Shown here: piece by piece, positions 25,259 to 34,879 of the stretch
Numbering within the stretch: the first letter of the stretch is position 1
Layout of the letters: each line of letters opens with the position of its first letter
NCBI GenBank assembly: GCA_049603715.1
Contig: JBMYSW010000011.1
Coordinates: forward strand, 1 to 64,000
DNA: 64,000 bases
Origin: Pontibacterium sp049603715
Lineage (GTDB): Bacteria > Pseudomonadota > Gammaproteobacteria > Pseudomonadales > Balneatricaceae
Reading direction: 5' to 3'
Program-made: the position numbers and the translations under genes
The notes under the pieces: generated by a model
The model's input: only the letters and a program-made list of their open reading frames with translations
Told to the model about the DNA's origin: nothing
Database searches by the model: none

Positions 25259-27187
25259 TTATTGCCCTCGTAAAAAGAGCTTGTCTAGCTCAGCCATACT
25301 CAATGCCGTCCATGTGGGGCGACCGTGATTACACTGGCCACTTCGTTCGGTGACTTCCATATCCCTTAACAGTGCGTTCATTTCTGCCAAGGTCAGTTGT
25401 CGATTTGCTCGTACCGCGCCATGACAGGCCATAGTGGCTAGCAACTCGTTTTGAAAATTGGCGATTCGCTCACTTTGGCCGTGAGTTTTTAGGTCGGAGA
25501 GCACATCACGTACAAGAACCTCAATATTGGCCTTAGCCAGAATCACCGGTACTTGGCGAACGACTAAGGTCTCGACACCCATGCGACTTAACTCAAAGCC
25601 TAACTCTGAAAATTGGCTAGCGCGCTCTTCTGCAAGGTCGGCTTCTTGCTGACTCACTGAAAAAGACAAAGGCACCAGTAAAGGTTGTGAGCGCACACTT
25701 TGCTGCTCAAGTGAGTTTTTCATCCGCTCGTAAACAATGCGCTCATGAGCTGCATGCATATCCACGATGATGAGCCCTTGGGCGTTTTGCGCCAACACAT
25801 AAACCCCGTGGATTTGCGCCACCGCATAACCCAGAGGCGGCCCTTCAGCAGCGCCTTGGGTGGCCGCTGGGCCCGCAACAAAAGCCCCATTCTCTGCAGG
25901 AGCTGCGTCGTGTAGTGACTGATACGCCGCAATTACATCTTTGACTCTCGCCACACCCACCGCAGGCGGAGGTGTAAAACCGCCTTGGCTAGGGTTACCA
26001 CCCCAACTTTGGCCACCACTTTCTCGACTAAAGCCACCAGAGCCCTGCCCACCTGAAGAGGCGTTGCCTTGCCACATAGGCATCGCGTTTTGCACAGGCA
26101 CAACCTCAGGGTTGGATGTTGCAGCAGGCGCCACAGCACTTGGCGTTTGACCCATCTGATCGTCGGGGCGAACATCGGCAATTGCGCGATGCAGACTGCG
26201 AAACAAAAAGTCATGTACTAGGCGGCTTTCGCGAAAGCGCACTTCGTGTTTTGTAGGGTGAACGTTGACGTCCACCAGCGCCGGGTCCAGTTCCAAATAA
26301 AGCACATACGCAGGATGGCGACCGTGAAAAAGCACATCTTGATAAGCTTGGCGTACCGCGTGATTCACCACTTTATCGCGAATAATGCGGCCGTTTACAA
26401 AAAAGTACTGAAGGTCGGCTTGGCTACGCGAAAAGGTCGGCAAGCCAATCCAACCATGCATGCGAAGGCCCGAGGCCTCAGCCGCGATATCAATATGAAC
26501 CGACTGGCGGACAAACTCCGAACCACAAATAGAGGCAATACGACGCTCTTGCGCTTGCTCGCTGGCGGCAGGTTTAAGCTGATGAATCACTTTGCCGTTG
26601 TGGCGCAGCGTAAAACCCACATCAAACGACGAAAGCGCCTGTCTTTTAAGCACATCTTCTAGGTGCTTAAATTCGGTTTTTTCGGTTTTTAAAAACTTTC
26701 GGCGTGCTGGGGTGTTAAAGAACAAGTCTTTTACATCCACACAGGTGCCATAAGGCAAAGAGGAAGGTGCAACGGTCGCCCGCATCTCTTGCCCTTGGGT
26801 TTCTACCTCCCAAGCGTGGTCCGCATTAGGGCGCTTAGAGCTTAGGCACAAACGCGATACCGAGCTGATACTGGCTAACGCCTCGCCGCGAAAGCCTAAG
26901 GTATCGACCGCATCTAAGTCTTGCAGCTCAATAATTTTAGAGGTGGCATGTCGACTCAAGGCTAACGGAAGGTCATCTTTGTCGATCCCTCGGCCATTGT
27001 CGCGAATACGGATGCGTTTAACACCCCCTTGCTCGACATCAATATCAATTTGGTCGGCACCTGCATCAATGCAGTTTTCGAGCAGCTCTTTTACCACCGA
27101 GGCTGGGCGTTCAACCACTTCACCCGCTGCAATTTGGTTTGCCAAGCGAGGCGAAAGGCGCTGAATACGCCGTAAAGTTTTCATCAT
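25259..27187 (-). CDS. mutL: DNA mismatch repair protein MutL
   Basis: MutL couples MutS mismatch recognition to strand removal. The 642-residue product has the GHKL ATPase domain (LANQIAAGEVVERPASVVKE, DNGRGIDKDDL, TLGFRGEALASI), then a linker rich in Gly, Ser, Pro and Gln (about 345-430), and a C-terminal dimerisation domain ending in ATMACHGAVRANRQL and CNHGRPTW. No endonuclease DQHA(X)2E(X)4E motif is seen; the segment at that place reads DMHAAHERIVYERM, as in non-endonuclease gammaproteobacterial MutL. Two ATGs stand side by side at the start. Confidence 0.97.
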   Translation of the reverse strand: MMKTLRRIQRLSPRLANQIAAGEVVERPASVVKELLENCIDAGADQIDIDVEQGGVKRIRIRDNGRGIDKDDLPLALSRHATSKIIELQDLDAVDTLGFRGEALASISSVSRLCLSSKRPNADHAWEVETQGQEMRATVAPSSLPYGTCVDVKDLFFNTPARRKFLKTEKTEFKHLEDVLKRQALSSFDVGFTLRHNGKVIHQLKPAASEQAQERRIASICGSEFVRQSVHIDIAAEASGLRMHGWIGLPTFSRSQADLQYFFVNGRIIRDKVVNHAVRQAYQDVLFHGRHPAYVLYLELDPALVDVNVHPTKHEVRFRESRLVHDFLFRSLHRAIADVRPDDQMGQTPSAVAPAATSNPEVVPVQNAMPMWQGNASSGGQGSGGFSRESGGQSWGGNPSQGGFTPPPAVGVARVKDVIAAYQSLHDAAPAENGAFVAGPAATQGAAEGPPLGYAVAQIHGVYVLAQNAQGLIIVDMHAAHERIVYERMKNSLEQQSVRSQPLLVPLSFSVSQQEADLAEERASQFSELGFELSRMGVETLVVRQVPVILAKANIEVLVRDVLSDLKTHGQSERIANFQNELLATMACHGAVRANRQLTLAEMNALLRDMEVTERSGQCNHGRPTWTALSMAELDKLFLRGQ

Positions 27188-27192
27188 GATAT

Positions 27193-28530
27193 TTATGCGT
27201 TTGGAATTTTTAGCGTTTGTCCCACACGAATACGGTCACCTTTGATGCCGTTTAGACGTCGGAGGTCTGATAGAGAAACGCCATATTTTAACGCAATAAC
27301 CGAGAGTGTGTCGCCACTGCGCACAACATGCTGGCCCGCTTGGCGTTGCTGCTGCACCTGAGCCAGTTGCGTCATCATTGGCGGCTTCCGCGAAAAGTGG
27401 TCAACAATGCCTTGATGCACCGCTTTTGCCATTTTTTGTTGGTACGCCCGCGTGCGTAACTTGGCCGCCTCACCGGGGTTAGAGATAAAGCCTGTTTCAA
27501 CCAAGATAGAAGGAATATCTGGCGATTTAAGCACCACAAAACCCGCTTGTTCTACAGAAGGCTTGTGCATCTTGGCAAAACCAGAGATTTTTTTATGAAT
27601 ATTCACCGCCACCTGCCGAGAGTCAGTACGGGTTGCCGTCATCGACATATCCAACAATACCTTGGCAAGGTGATCGTCTTTATCCTCAAGACTTAAGCTG
27701 CCCACACCACCAATTAAGTCGGCACTGTTCTCTTTTTGCGCTAACCAGCGTCCAATCTCACTGGACGCCCCCCGTGGCGATAACACCCAAACAGAGGCTC
27801 CTCGCGCACGCGGGTCTTTAAAGCCGTCTGCATGAATGGACACAAAAAGGTCAGCGGCATGCTCACGGGCACGCTTTGTTCGGTCTCGCAAGCTCACCGC
27901 GTAGTCATTTGTGCGCGTTAGATAAGCAGTATACCCGGGTGTTCTGTCAAAGAGCTTTTTCAGGTCTTTGGCGATCGCCAACACTACGTCTTTTTCTCTG
28001 AGACGGTTAGGGCCTAGTGCACCCGGGTCTTCACCACCGTGACCTGCATCGATGGATACGATAATGTCTCGCGCAGCACTGCTGTGTGCCGTGACAGGCA
28101 CTGCTTTTTTAACGGTTTTTTCAGCGTCTTCTTTTTTGTAGAGGTCAACTACCAAACGGTGGCCGTACTTGTCGTTTGGTTTTAACGAAAAGCTTTTAGG
28201 GCGCATGCTTTGCTTGAGGTCTAGCACCAAACGCAAGTCTTTGCCTTGTTTACCTGTGCGCACCTGTTTAATGGCACTTTTACTCAAATCAATCGCCGAA
28301 GCGTTGGCTTTAAACTGGGAGTTTTCGATATCAAGCACAATGCGATCAGGCTTAGCCAAAGTAAAGACCTTGTGCTCTACCGGGCCGGTTAGGTCAAACA
28401 CCAGTCGGGTATGGTCAGGCGCTAACCACAAACGCATGTGCTCCACTGTCGCCGCCTGTGCATAACTCAAACACAAGCCAGCAAACACCAGTAACGCCGC
28501 AACACATTGTTTAATCTTAACCGTAAACAC
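27193..28530 (-). CDS. amiB: N-acetylmuramoyl-L-alanine amidase with AMIN and LysM domains
   Basis: This is a periplasmic cell-wall amidase that splits septal peptidoglycan during daughter-cell separation. The 445-residue product has a signal peptide ending near SYAQA, an AMIN domain (about 28-120), an Amidase_3 catalytic domain with zinc ligands in SIDAGHGGEDPGA, the RLREKD glutamate and VSIHADGF, and the catalytic Glu in LVETGFISNP, then a single C-terminal LysM motif (about 398-442). The start codon is GTG. AmiB or AmiC naming is by synteny: it lies between tsaE and mutL, as amiB does in E. coli. Confidence 0.94.
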   Translation of the reverse strand: MFTVKIKQCVAALLVFAGLCLSYAQAATVEHMRLWLAPDHTRLVFDLTGPVEHKVFTLAKPDRIVLDIENSQFKANASAIDLSKSAIKQVRTGKQGKDLRLVLDLKQSMRPKSFSLKPNDKYGHRLVVDLYKKEDAEKTVKKAVPVTAHSSAARDIIVSIDAGHGGEDPGALGPNRLREKDVVLAIAKDLKKLFDRTPGYTAYLTRTNDYAVSLRDRTKRAREHAADLFVSIHADGFKDPRARGASVWVLSPRGASSEIGRWLAQKENSADLIGGVGSLSLEDKDDHLAKVLLDMSMTATRTDSRQVAVNIHKKISGFAKMHKPSVEQAGFVVLKSPDIPSILVETGFISNPGEAAKLRTRAYQQKMAKAVHQGIVDHFSRKPPMMTQLAQVQQQRQAGQHVVRSGDTLSVIALKYGVSLSDLRRLNGIKGDRIRVGQTLKIPNA

Positions 28531-28611
28531 CCGAGTACCCGTCCTCCCAGCCCCGTGGGATGATAACTGAAATTAACTTTGTTACTGAGCGCTTACCGAC
28601 AACCGATAAGC

Positions 28612-29094
28612 TCAATTATTCACTGCACCTTCAAGAGCCGCGCTCAGCTGTTGCCCTCGTGGAGTATTAGCTTGCCAGCTAATCTGTCGACCTTCACCTT
28701 CGACCACTAACGACAACTCTAAATCGGCGCTAGCGAGTACCCCTTCACCTTTTTCTGGCCATTCGATAAGGCACACAGACACGTCATCGAAATAATCGCG
28801 AATACCAAAAAACTCAAGCTCTTCAGGGTCGCCCAAACGATATAAGTCAAAATGGTACACCGAACGCTCTGCCAGCTCATATGGCTCAACCAAGGTATAG
28901 GTCGGACTCTTTACCGCACCTGAATGACCAAAGTGCCCCAAGACACCGCGACACAGGGTGGTTTTGCCCATACCCAAGTCACCGTGCAAAAAGATAACCG
29001 CACCTGTGCCCACCGAGGAAACCGACTGCCCCAACGCCTGACCAAACTGCACCATTGCCGCTTCGTCCGCTAAAAAATAACCATTACTGCTCAC
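28612..29094 (-). CDS. tsaE: tRNA threonylcarbamoyladenosine ATPase TsaE
   Basis: TsaE is the ATPase partner of TsaB and TsaD in t6A modification of tRNA. The 160-residue product has the P-loop GDLGMGKTTLCRG, the SPTYTLVEPY motif and FDLYRLGDPEELEFFGIRDYF, ending with LIEWPEKGEG. The start codon is GTG. In E. coli, nnrD precedes tsaE; here the bifunctional NAD(P)HX repair gene is absent and tsaE faces queG across a 220-base divergent gap in which no strong promoter could be assigned. Confidence 0.95.
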   Translation of the reverse strand: MSSNGYFLADEAAMVQFGQALGQSVSSVGTGAVIFLHGDLGMGKTTLCRGVLGHFGHSGAVKSPTYTLVEPYELAERSVYHFDLYRLGDPEELEFFGIRDYFDDVSVCLIEWPEKGEGVLASADLELSLVVEGEGRQISWQANTPRGQQLSAALEGAVNN

Positions 29095-29314
29095 GTTTCG
29101 TTACTCACACCTATCGGCCGCTGCGCTCTCTCTTAAAGGCAGCTGCCCAACAAACATTCTCTTTCTTTAAGATTAGCAAAGAAGCAACCAATCGCCCATA
29201 GGCCAAGCAGCGCCTAGGTTCGCTTTGAGTAGGGTTTATCCTAAAAATGGCAGCCAAGCTGCTCATAAGCGCCAAAATATCGTATGATTTGCGCTTCGCG
29301 ACGAGGAACCTTCA

Positions 29315-30472
29315 ATGCCCAACCCCACCCCCTCTTCACTTAACTCCGCCGCTGCACTCGCTGACTTTGCTACCCAAATTAAAGCATGGGCGCGAGAGCT
29401 AGGCTTTCAGGACTGTGGTATTACCCTTCCTGAGCTAGCAAAAGAAGCGCCATATTTAGAGCAGTGGCTAGAGGCGGGTTATCACGGCGAAATGGATTAC
29501 CTTGCTAATCATAAAGACAAGCGTACCAATCCTGCTTTGCTGCACCCGAATACTCAACGAGTGATTTGCGTACGCATGGACTACATGCCGCCCAACGCTC
29601 AAAAAAAGCAAACACTGGTGAATCGCAGCAAAGCCTATATCGCCCGTTACACCCTAGGTCGCGATTACCATAAAGTGATGCGCAAGCGACTAACCCAACT
29701 CGGCAAAAAAATTGAGGCAGAACTGGGCGCTCGCTCCTATCGAGGCTTTGTGGATAGCGCCCCTATTTTAGAGCGACCCTTGGCCCGAGAGGCAGGCCTA
29801 GGCTGGATAGGCAAGCACGGCTTACTGCTTAACAAGGAGGCAGGGTCTTGGTTTTTGTTAGGCGAGCTATTGATTGACTTACCCTTGCCCGTCGACGCTC
29901 CTGAAACCGAAAACCATTGCGGCAGCTGCACGGCGTGTATGGATGTTTGCCCAACGCAAGCCTTCACCAAGCCAGGGGTTTTGGATGCACGGCGGTGTAT
30001 CTCGTATCTCACCATCGAGCTCAAAGGCAGTATTCCAGAGGAATTTAGAGCCGCCATTGGCAATCGTGTTTTTGGCTGCGACGACTGTCAGATTATTTGC
30101 CCTTGGAACCGCTTTTCGCAAATCACCCAAGAAGCAGACTTTTACCCTCGCCACCAACTCGACAGCAGCGACTTAGCGACCTTGTTTTTGTGGGATGAGC
30201 AAACGTTTTTAAGCCACACCGAAGGCTCAGCCATTCGCCGTACCGGCTATGAAGGCTGGTTACGTAATCTTGCCATAGGCTTAGGCAATAGCGAAGGAGG
30301 AGAAACCGTAGAGCAGGCATTACGAACTCGGTTAACCTACCCGTCAGAGTTAGTGCAAGAGCACGTGCACTGGGCGCTGGCGCAACTCAACCGCAATCAA
30401 AATGAGGCAGAGAAACAACAAACGTCTCACCCCATAGTGACTCACCCACGCTTTCATAAAGCCGCAGATTAG
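29315..30472 (+). CDS. queG: epoxyqueuosine reductase QueG
   Basis: QueG performs the last step of queuosine synthesis, using cobalamin and two [4Fe-4S] clusters. The 385-residue product has an N-terminal domain (ARELGFQDCGI, WLEAGYHGEMDYL), then ferredoxin-like motifs CGSCTACMDVCPTQAF and CDDCQIICPWN. The C-terminal HEAT-like part is normal (EGWLRNLAIGLGN). A GAGGAA ribosome site precedes the ATG. It is divergent from tsaE and convergent with orn. Confidence 0.96.
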   Translation: MPNPTPSSLNSAAALADFATQIKAWARELGFQDCGITLPELAKEAPYLEQWLEAGYHGEMDYLANHKDKRTNPALLHPNTQRVICVRMDYMPPNAQKKQTLVNRSKAYIARYTLGRDYHKVMRKRLTQLGKKIEAELGARSYRGFVDSAPILERPLAREAGLGWIGKHGLLLNKEAGSWFLLGELLIDLPLPVDAPETENHCGSCTACMDVCPTQAFTKPGVLDARRCISYLTIELKGSIPEEFRAAIGNRVFGCDDCQIICPWNRFSQITQEADFYPRHQLDSSDLATLFLWDEQTFLSHTEGSAIRRTGYEGWLRNLAIGLGNSEGGETVEQALRTRLTYPSELVQEHVHWALAQLNRNQNEAEKQQTSHPIVTHPRFHKAAD

Positions 30473-30478
30473 CGGCTT
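30459..30478 (-). terminator. hairpin between convergent queG and orn
   Basis: AAGCCGC, loop AGATTA, GCGGCTT forms a 7-bp stem overlapping the queG stop codon. There is only a short T-run on the minus side and none on the plus side, so terminator activity is uncertain. Confidence 0.4.
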
Positions 30479-30504
30479 AAATTGCGGCTAACTTTCGTCT
30501 TAGT

Positions 30505-31044
30505 TTACAGCTTAAAAAAGTGACTGCGGTAGTGCTTTAGTTCGTTAATGGAGTCGCGAATATCGTCCAGCGCCAAATGCGCGCCTTTTTTATTCACGCC
30601 CTCTAGCACTTCAGGTGCCCAACGACGTGCTAGCTCCTTAACGGTGCTGACATCAAGGTTACGATAGTGGAAGAACCCTTCAAGCGCGGGCATATACTTC
30701 ACTAAAAAGCGGCGGTCTTGGCCGATACTGTTACCACAAATAGGCGAAGCGCCTGCCGGAACATACTGCTCTAAAAACGCGATGGTTTGAGCCTCGGCCT
30801 CTGCCACCGAAATCTCACTGTCTTTTACTCGCTGAGTTAACCCCGATTGGCCGTGGTGCTGAGTACACCACTCATCCATACCGTCCATAATACTGTCGGG
30901 CTGATGAATTGCTAACGATGGGCCTTCTGCAATCACGTTCAAATGCTGGTCGGTGACGATAGTGGCAATTTCGATAATGACGTCTGTTTCTGGCTCCAGC
31001 CCGGTCATTTCTAGGTCAATCCATACCAAGTTATTTTTATCCAC
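30505..31044 (-). CDS. orn: oligoribonuclease
   Basis: Orn degrades dinucleotides and, in many bacteria, finishes the breakdown of cyclic di-GMP via pGpG. The 179-residue product has the DEDDh exonuclease residues: Asp10 and Glu12 (VWIDLEMTGL), the SIGQDRRFL region, and HLALDDIRDSI near the end with the catalytic histidine and aspartate. The start is a GTG with GAGG six bases upstream. It is divergent from rsgA, the same neighbour as in E. coli and Pseudomonas. Confidence 0.97.
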   Translation of the reverse strand: MDKNNLVWIDLEMTGLEPETDVIIEIATIVTDQHLNVIAEGPSLAIHQPDSIMDGMDEWCTQHHGQSGLTQRVKDSEISVAEAEAQTIAFLEQYVPAGASPICGNSIGQDRRFLVKYMPALEGFFHYRNLDVSTVKELARRWAPEVLEGVNKKGAHLALDDIRDSINELKHYRSHFFKL

Positions 31045-31233
31045 ATCCGCCTCGCTTAGGTATCAAGTTGTTCAAAGTGCTGTATCAATTCACGACAAAC
31101 AGCATAGCAGCTCTCGCCGCGCACCGAGAATATTCAGCGCATCATACACCTGCCTTCTAGAAATAGGCTAGAATAGGCGCCATCACTCAGAGCCCCTGAG
31201 CTTTATTTACATCAAAGGCCGCTAAAATCGCCT

Positions 31234-32253
31234 ATGGCAAAACGTAAGCTAAACCGCCGTCAAAGCTGGCGCATCAAAAAAATCCAAGAAGAGCGCACCG
31301 AAAGAGCGAATAAGCGCGACTCCCAAATCGAAGAGCAAGTTGAAGGCGGCGATTTAGGCCCAGAACAACACGGCCTCATTATTTCTCACTTTGGTCGTCA
31401 AGTAGATGTCGAAGCCAGTGAAGGCGAGCGTCAAGGCGAAATTATTCGCTGTCACATGCGCAGCAACCTTGGTCAGCTGGTGACAGGTGACAAAGTCGTA
31501 TGGCGACAAGGCCCACAAGCGGGCGTAGTGGTTGCCTGCCTACCTCGGCACTCTGAGCTCGTTCGCCCTAACCCTTATGGCGATATCAAACCCGTGGCTG
31601 CGAATATCGACCAAATTGTAGTGACGATTGCGGTGGAGCCTCATCCTCATGCCAACCTGATTGACCGCTACCTCGTGGCCGCCGAGCTGTGTGGCATTGA
31701 GCCTGTACTACTGGTTAACAAAAGCGACCTGCTAGACGAGGAGCGAAGCGCTCAAATAGCATCCCTTATGGCACCGTACGAAGCACTTGGGTATCGAATT
31801 ATTTACACATCATCAGCTACTGAGCAGGGCTTAAAAGACTTAAAAGCAGAACTAAATCAACGCATTAGTGTCTTTGTTGGGCAGTCTGGCGTGGGTAAAT
31901 CATCTTTGATTAATGCTTTGCTGCCCGGTGCCGATATAAAAGTAGGTGAGCTTTCCGAAAGCACCCGAAAAGGCCGACACACAACCACAACAGCGCGCCT
32001 GTTCCACTTCCCTGAAGGGGGCGATTTAATCGACTCACCGGGGATTCGTGAGTTTGGTTTGTGGCATATCGAAGCCGATAAGCTAATCAACGGCTTCCGT
32101 GAATTACGCGACCTCGAGGGCTACTGCCGCTTTCGCGACTGCAAGCACGACCAAGAACCAGGCTGTGCCATAAAAGACGCACTAGAACAAAACGAAATTC
32201 ACCCATTGCGATGGCAAAGCTATCAAAGGATATTAGCCTCGTTGGATGAATAG
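31234..32253 (+). CDS. rsgA: ribosome small-subunit GTPase RsgA
   Basis: RsgA is a circularly permuted GTPase that checks late 30S assembly. The 339-residue product has an N-terminal basic tail (MAKRKLNRRQSWRIKKI) and OB fold, and then the GTPase motifs in permuted order: NKSD first, then P-loop GQSGVGKSSL and DSPGIREFGLW. A zinc finger follows (YCRFRDCKHDQEPGCAI). It lies 23 bases upstream of the HDOD gene and may be co-transcribed with it. Confidence 0.97.
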   Translation: MAKRKLNRRQSWRIKKIQEERTERANKRDSQIEEQVEGGDLGPEQHGLIISHFGRQVDVEASEGERQGEIIRCHMRSNLGQLVTGDKVVWRQGPQAGVVVACLPRHSELVRPNPYGDIKPVAANIDQIVVTIAVEPHPHANLIDRYLVAAELCGIEPVLLVNKSDLLDEERSAQIASLMAPYEALGYRIIYTSSATEQGLKDLKAELNQRISVFVGQSGVGKSSLINALLPGADIKVGELSESTRKGRHTTTTARLFHFPEGGDLIDSPGIREFGLWHIEADKLINGFRELRDLEGYCRFRDCKHDQEPGCAIKDALEQNEIHPLRWQSYQRILASLDE

Positions 32254-32276
32254 GACTTAATACATCTGGATACGAC

Positions 32277-33929
32277 ATGAGCGAACAAACGCCCTTATAC
32301 GGACTCGATAGCTGGGTAAAGTACTTAGGAAGTTACGATATACCGGTTCGCTCCAGTGTCCAGCGCAAGCTACTCAAACTACTCTCAAGCCCTGCCACTA
32401 ACACGGCAACGGTTATTACCTTTGTAAAACAAGACCCCACCCTTGCCTTTCACGTCGTTAAAAAAGCCCAAGCTTTTCACAACGACAAGCAATCTCAAGT
32501 CACAGGTATTGAACACGCAGTTAACTCCCTTGGCTTTGACCACCTAACCCGCTTAGTGCGGGAGTTACCCATTATCAAAGTCAGCCCGCAGGCCCTGAGT
32601 CACCGCTTATTTTTTCGCGCCTGTAGCAACAGCCTTGTGGCCTCCGAGTTAACTCGCCATTGGTTACAGCACAAACACAGCCTGTTCATAGAAGACGGTC
32701 AGCTCGCTAGCTTGTTTTACTCTGCTCATGAGTGGCTGATGTGGCTTTATGCACCTGTTCACATGGCTGACATCTACAAACAAGTCCACACACAAGGCCA
32801 AACCAACGAAGTCGCCGAGATGAAAGTGCTCGGCTGCCAGCTAAAAGACATCGCCCTTGCACTACAAAAACAGTGGCAAATGCCAAACGTAGTGCAAGAA
32901 GCCATTGCACAACAAGGCGCACTCAAAGAGGTGAGCTTTAACAAGATGTTCCGCTGGGTTCAGAGCACAACACCCATCTCTGACGAAGACAGCCGACAGT
33001 TTGGCCTCGCACAACAAGACAAAGGGTTTGCCGTCGCACTGGCTAACCAACTGGCCAATAGCTTGCGCAGCGGCGCTTATTTTCAACTGCAAAATGACTT
33101 AATTGAGCTGGTTGCCTTTTATCTCAAAAACGACCCCGAAGACTGCTACCACGCCTTTACGCAGCAGCTTTTAATCGCCAGTCGCCGATTTAGTGTGGCG
33201 GGTGCATTAAGCCCCATGGCCGAGTTTTTGTTTATTCCGCTACCGGTGGGGTCTAACCTCGCGTTTGATTACAGCATTACGCAACAAGAGCTCACGCGAT
33301 TACTACCCAACTACCCAGCGCCTGGCTACCAAAGCACAGAAATCGCCCAACCTGCAGCGAAAGCCTCTAAGGGCGATGGCAAGCAAGCCAAGCGACTGCT
33401 AGACCAGCTCAACAATGACGAAGCGTTAAAAAACAAACAACTGCTCGAAAAGATCATGACCGCGCTGCAACACCAAGGATCACAGCTCTCGTCCAAACAA
33501 GTCCTGCAATACCTTGTTAAAGGTCTAAATGAGGGGCTTGGCGCAGATCGAGTGATTGTACACAAAGCACAAAGCCAGCAGCTCAAGCACGTTCTTAGCT
33601 ACGGCTTAGAAGAGAACGACCGAGTGCGCAGCTATGCCACCAAGCTTGACCAAGGCGGGCTGTTTGGCAAACTCACCAAACAATCAGGGGTTGTTTGGGT
33701 CAACGCCGACAATCACTCTTCCATGCTGCGTATTATCCCTAAAAACTATCACCCCTTTATGGGCCAGCAAGGCAACCTTTTTGTCTCCCTCGACCTAGGC
33801 GAGGGTAAGTTTGCACTCATCCATTTATACCGCTCCAACGCCCTATTGAGCACTCAAGACCACAAAACCTGCTTGCTCTTATTCAACCATGCACGCAAGG
33901 CGCTAAGCCCAAGCCAAGGGGCTGCATAA
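32277..33929 (+). CDS. HDOD-domain protein with C-terminal GAF-like region
   Basis: The function is not known. The 550-residue product begins with an HDOD domain (about 20-215; for example HAVNSLGFDHLTRLVRELP), a degenerate relative of HD phosphohydrolases found in signalling proteins. No intact HD-GYP catalytic motif was seen. The C-terminal third (about 395-545) looks like a GAF-type sensory fold (GLGADRVIVHKAQ, FVSLDLGEGKFALIHLYRS). A charged, Lys/Ala/Gln-rich linker joins them. No signal peptide or membrane segment. Position directly behind rsgA and upstream of sulfurtransferase and psd suggests a housekeeping rather than accessory gene; Pseudomonas also has an HDOD gene in this neighbourhood. 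Confidence 0.8.
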   Translation: MSEQTPLYGLDSWVKYLGSYDIPVRSSVQRKLLKLLSSPATNTATVITFVKQDPTLAFHVVKKAQAFHNDKQSQVTGIEHAVNSLGFDHLTRLVRELPIIKVSPQALSHRLFFRACSNSLVASELTRHWLQHKHSLFIEDGQLASLFYSAHEWLMWLYAPVHMADIYKQVHTQGQTNEVAEMKVLGCQLKDIALALQKQWQMPNVVQEAIAQQGALKEVSFNKMFRWVQSTTPISDEDSRQFGLAQQDKGFAVALANQLANSLRSGAYFQLQNDLIELVAFYLKNDPEDCYHAFTQQLLIASRRFSVAGALSPMAEFLFIPLPVGSNLAFDYSITQQELTRLLPNYPAPGYQSTEIAQPAAKASKGDGKQAKRLLDQLNNDEALKNKQLLEKIMTALQHQGSQLSSKQVLQYLVKGLNEGLGADRVIVHKAQSQQLKHVLSYGLEENDRVRSYATKLDQGGLFGKLTKQSGVVWVNADNHSSMLRIIPKNYHPFMGQQGNLFVSLDLGEGKFALIHLYRSNALLSTQDHKTCLLLFNHARKALSPSQGAA

Positions 33930-34022
33930 AATCCCATCCAGCCTCACTTTGTAGCCTTTAAAACCTGCCCTGTTGCCCATATATTATGGTTTATAACCTA
34001 AGGCTTAGGCCTTCTAATAACG

Positions 34023-34847
34023 ATGGGCACTCCCTCTATGACTTTACCTTTAGTTGTTTCGGCTAAGGCCTTAGCGGCCGTGATTGACCGCCCCGACGTA
34101 TGCGTCGTTGACCTTTCGAGTAAAGAAAACTACCTTGCAGGCCACCTTCCGGGCGCACTGCACCTAGAGCCAAGTAAACTTCAACTTGGCAGTGGCCCAG
34201 TGCCCAACAAGCTTCCAAGCTTAGAGCAGCTCAACGCTTTGGTGATGTCACTTAACCTATCTAAAGACACTCACGTCGTTGCTTACGACGACCAAAAGGG
34301 CCCTCTGGCTGGCCGCTTTATTTGGACTCTGCACCTACTTGGCTTTACACAATGCAGCTTTTTAAACGGCCATAAAGCCACTTGGCAAGCCGAAGGTTAT
34401 TCCTTAGAGCAGGTAGAAAACCTTCCTGCCAGTAGCGAAAATAACCCCAATGTTGCGATTCAAAACCCAGAATTGCGTATCACCAAAGAAGCACTGTTAG
34501 GCGACCAACATCCCGGTCTCATTTGGGATGCTCGTTCACCCGCCGAATATCGCGGCGAAAAAATCGTCAACGCGCAAAAAGGTGGCCACATTCCTTCTGC
34601 TATTAACTTTGAATGGACCCAGTGCTTCGCTAACGACACAGGCGAACTCAAAGCACCCGAGCAACTTGCCAAAGAACTTGCTGACGTAGGTATCACTGGC
34701 GATAGTTGGGTCAGCACCCACTGCCAAACCCACCGCCGCTCGGGCTTAACCTATATCGCCGGAAAACATGCAGGCTTAAAGATGCGCTGTTATGATGGCT
34801 CATGGTTTGAGTGGGGCAATAACTCCGACACCCCAGTTGAGCAATAA
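34023..34847 (+). CDS. RhdA-type thiosulfate sulfurtransferase (rhodanese)
   Basis: This two-domain rhodanese transfers sulfur from thiosulfate or related donors. The 274-residue product has an inactive N-terminal rhodanese domain (about 10-125; VVDLSSKENYLAGHLPGALH) and an active C-terminal one with the loop HCQTHRRSGL holding the catalytic cysteine. This loop resembles the CQTHHR loop of Azotobacter RhdA and not the CRKGVT or CGSGVT loops of typical TST or MST enzymes. It lies directly upstream of psd, as rhdA does in Pseudomonas. Whether translation starts at 34023 or at the ATG at 34038 is unsettled; neither has a good ribosome site. Confidence 0.88.
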   Translation: MGTPSMTLPLVVSAKALAAVIDRPDVCVVDLSSKENYLAGHLPGALHLEPSKLQLGSGPVPNKLPSLEQLNALVMSLNLSKDTHVVAYDDQKGPLAGRFIWTLHLLGFTQCSFLNGHKATWQAEGYSLEQVENLPASSENNPNVAIQNPELRITKEALLGDQHPGLIWDARSPAEYRGEKIVNAQKGGHIPSAINFEWTQCFANDTGELKAPEQLAKELADVGITGDSWVSTHCQTHRRSGLTYIAGKHAGLKMRCYDGSWFEWGNNSDTPVEQ

Positions 34848-34879
34848 CCAACAAGAACAACGCATTACAGGCCCACCCC

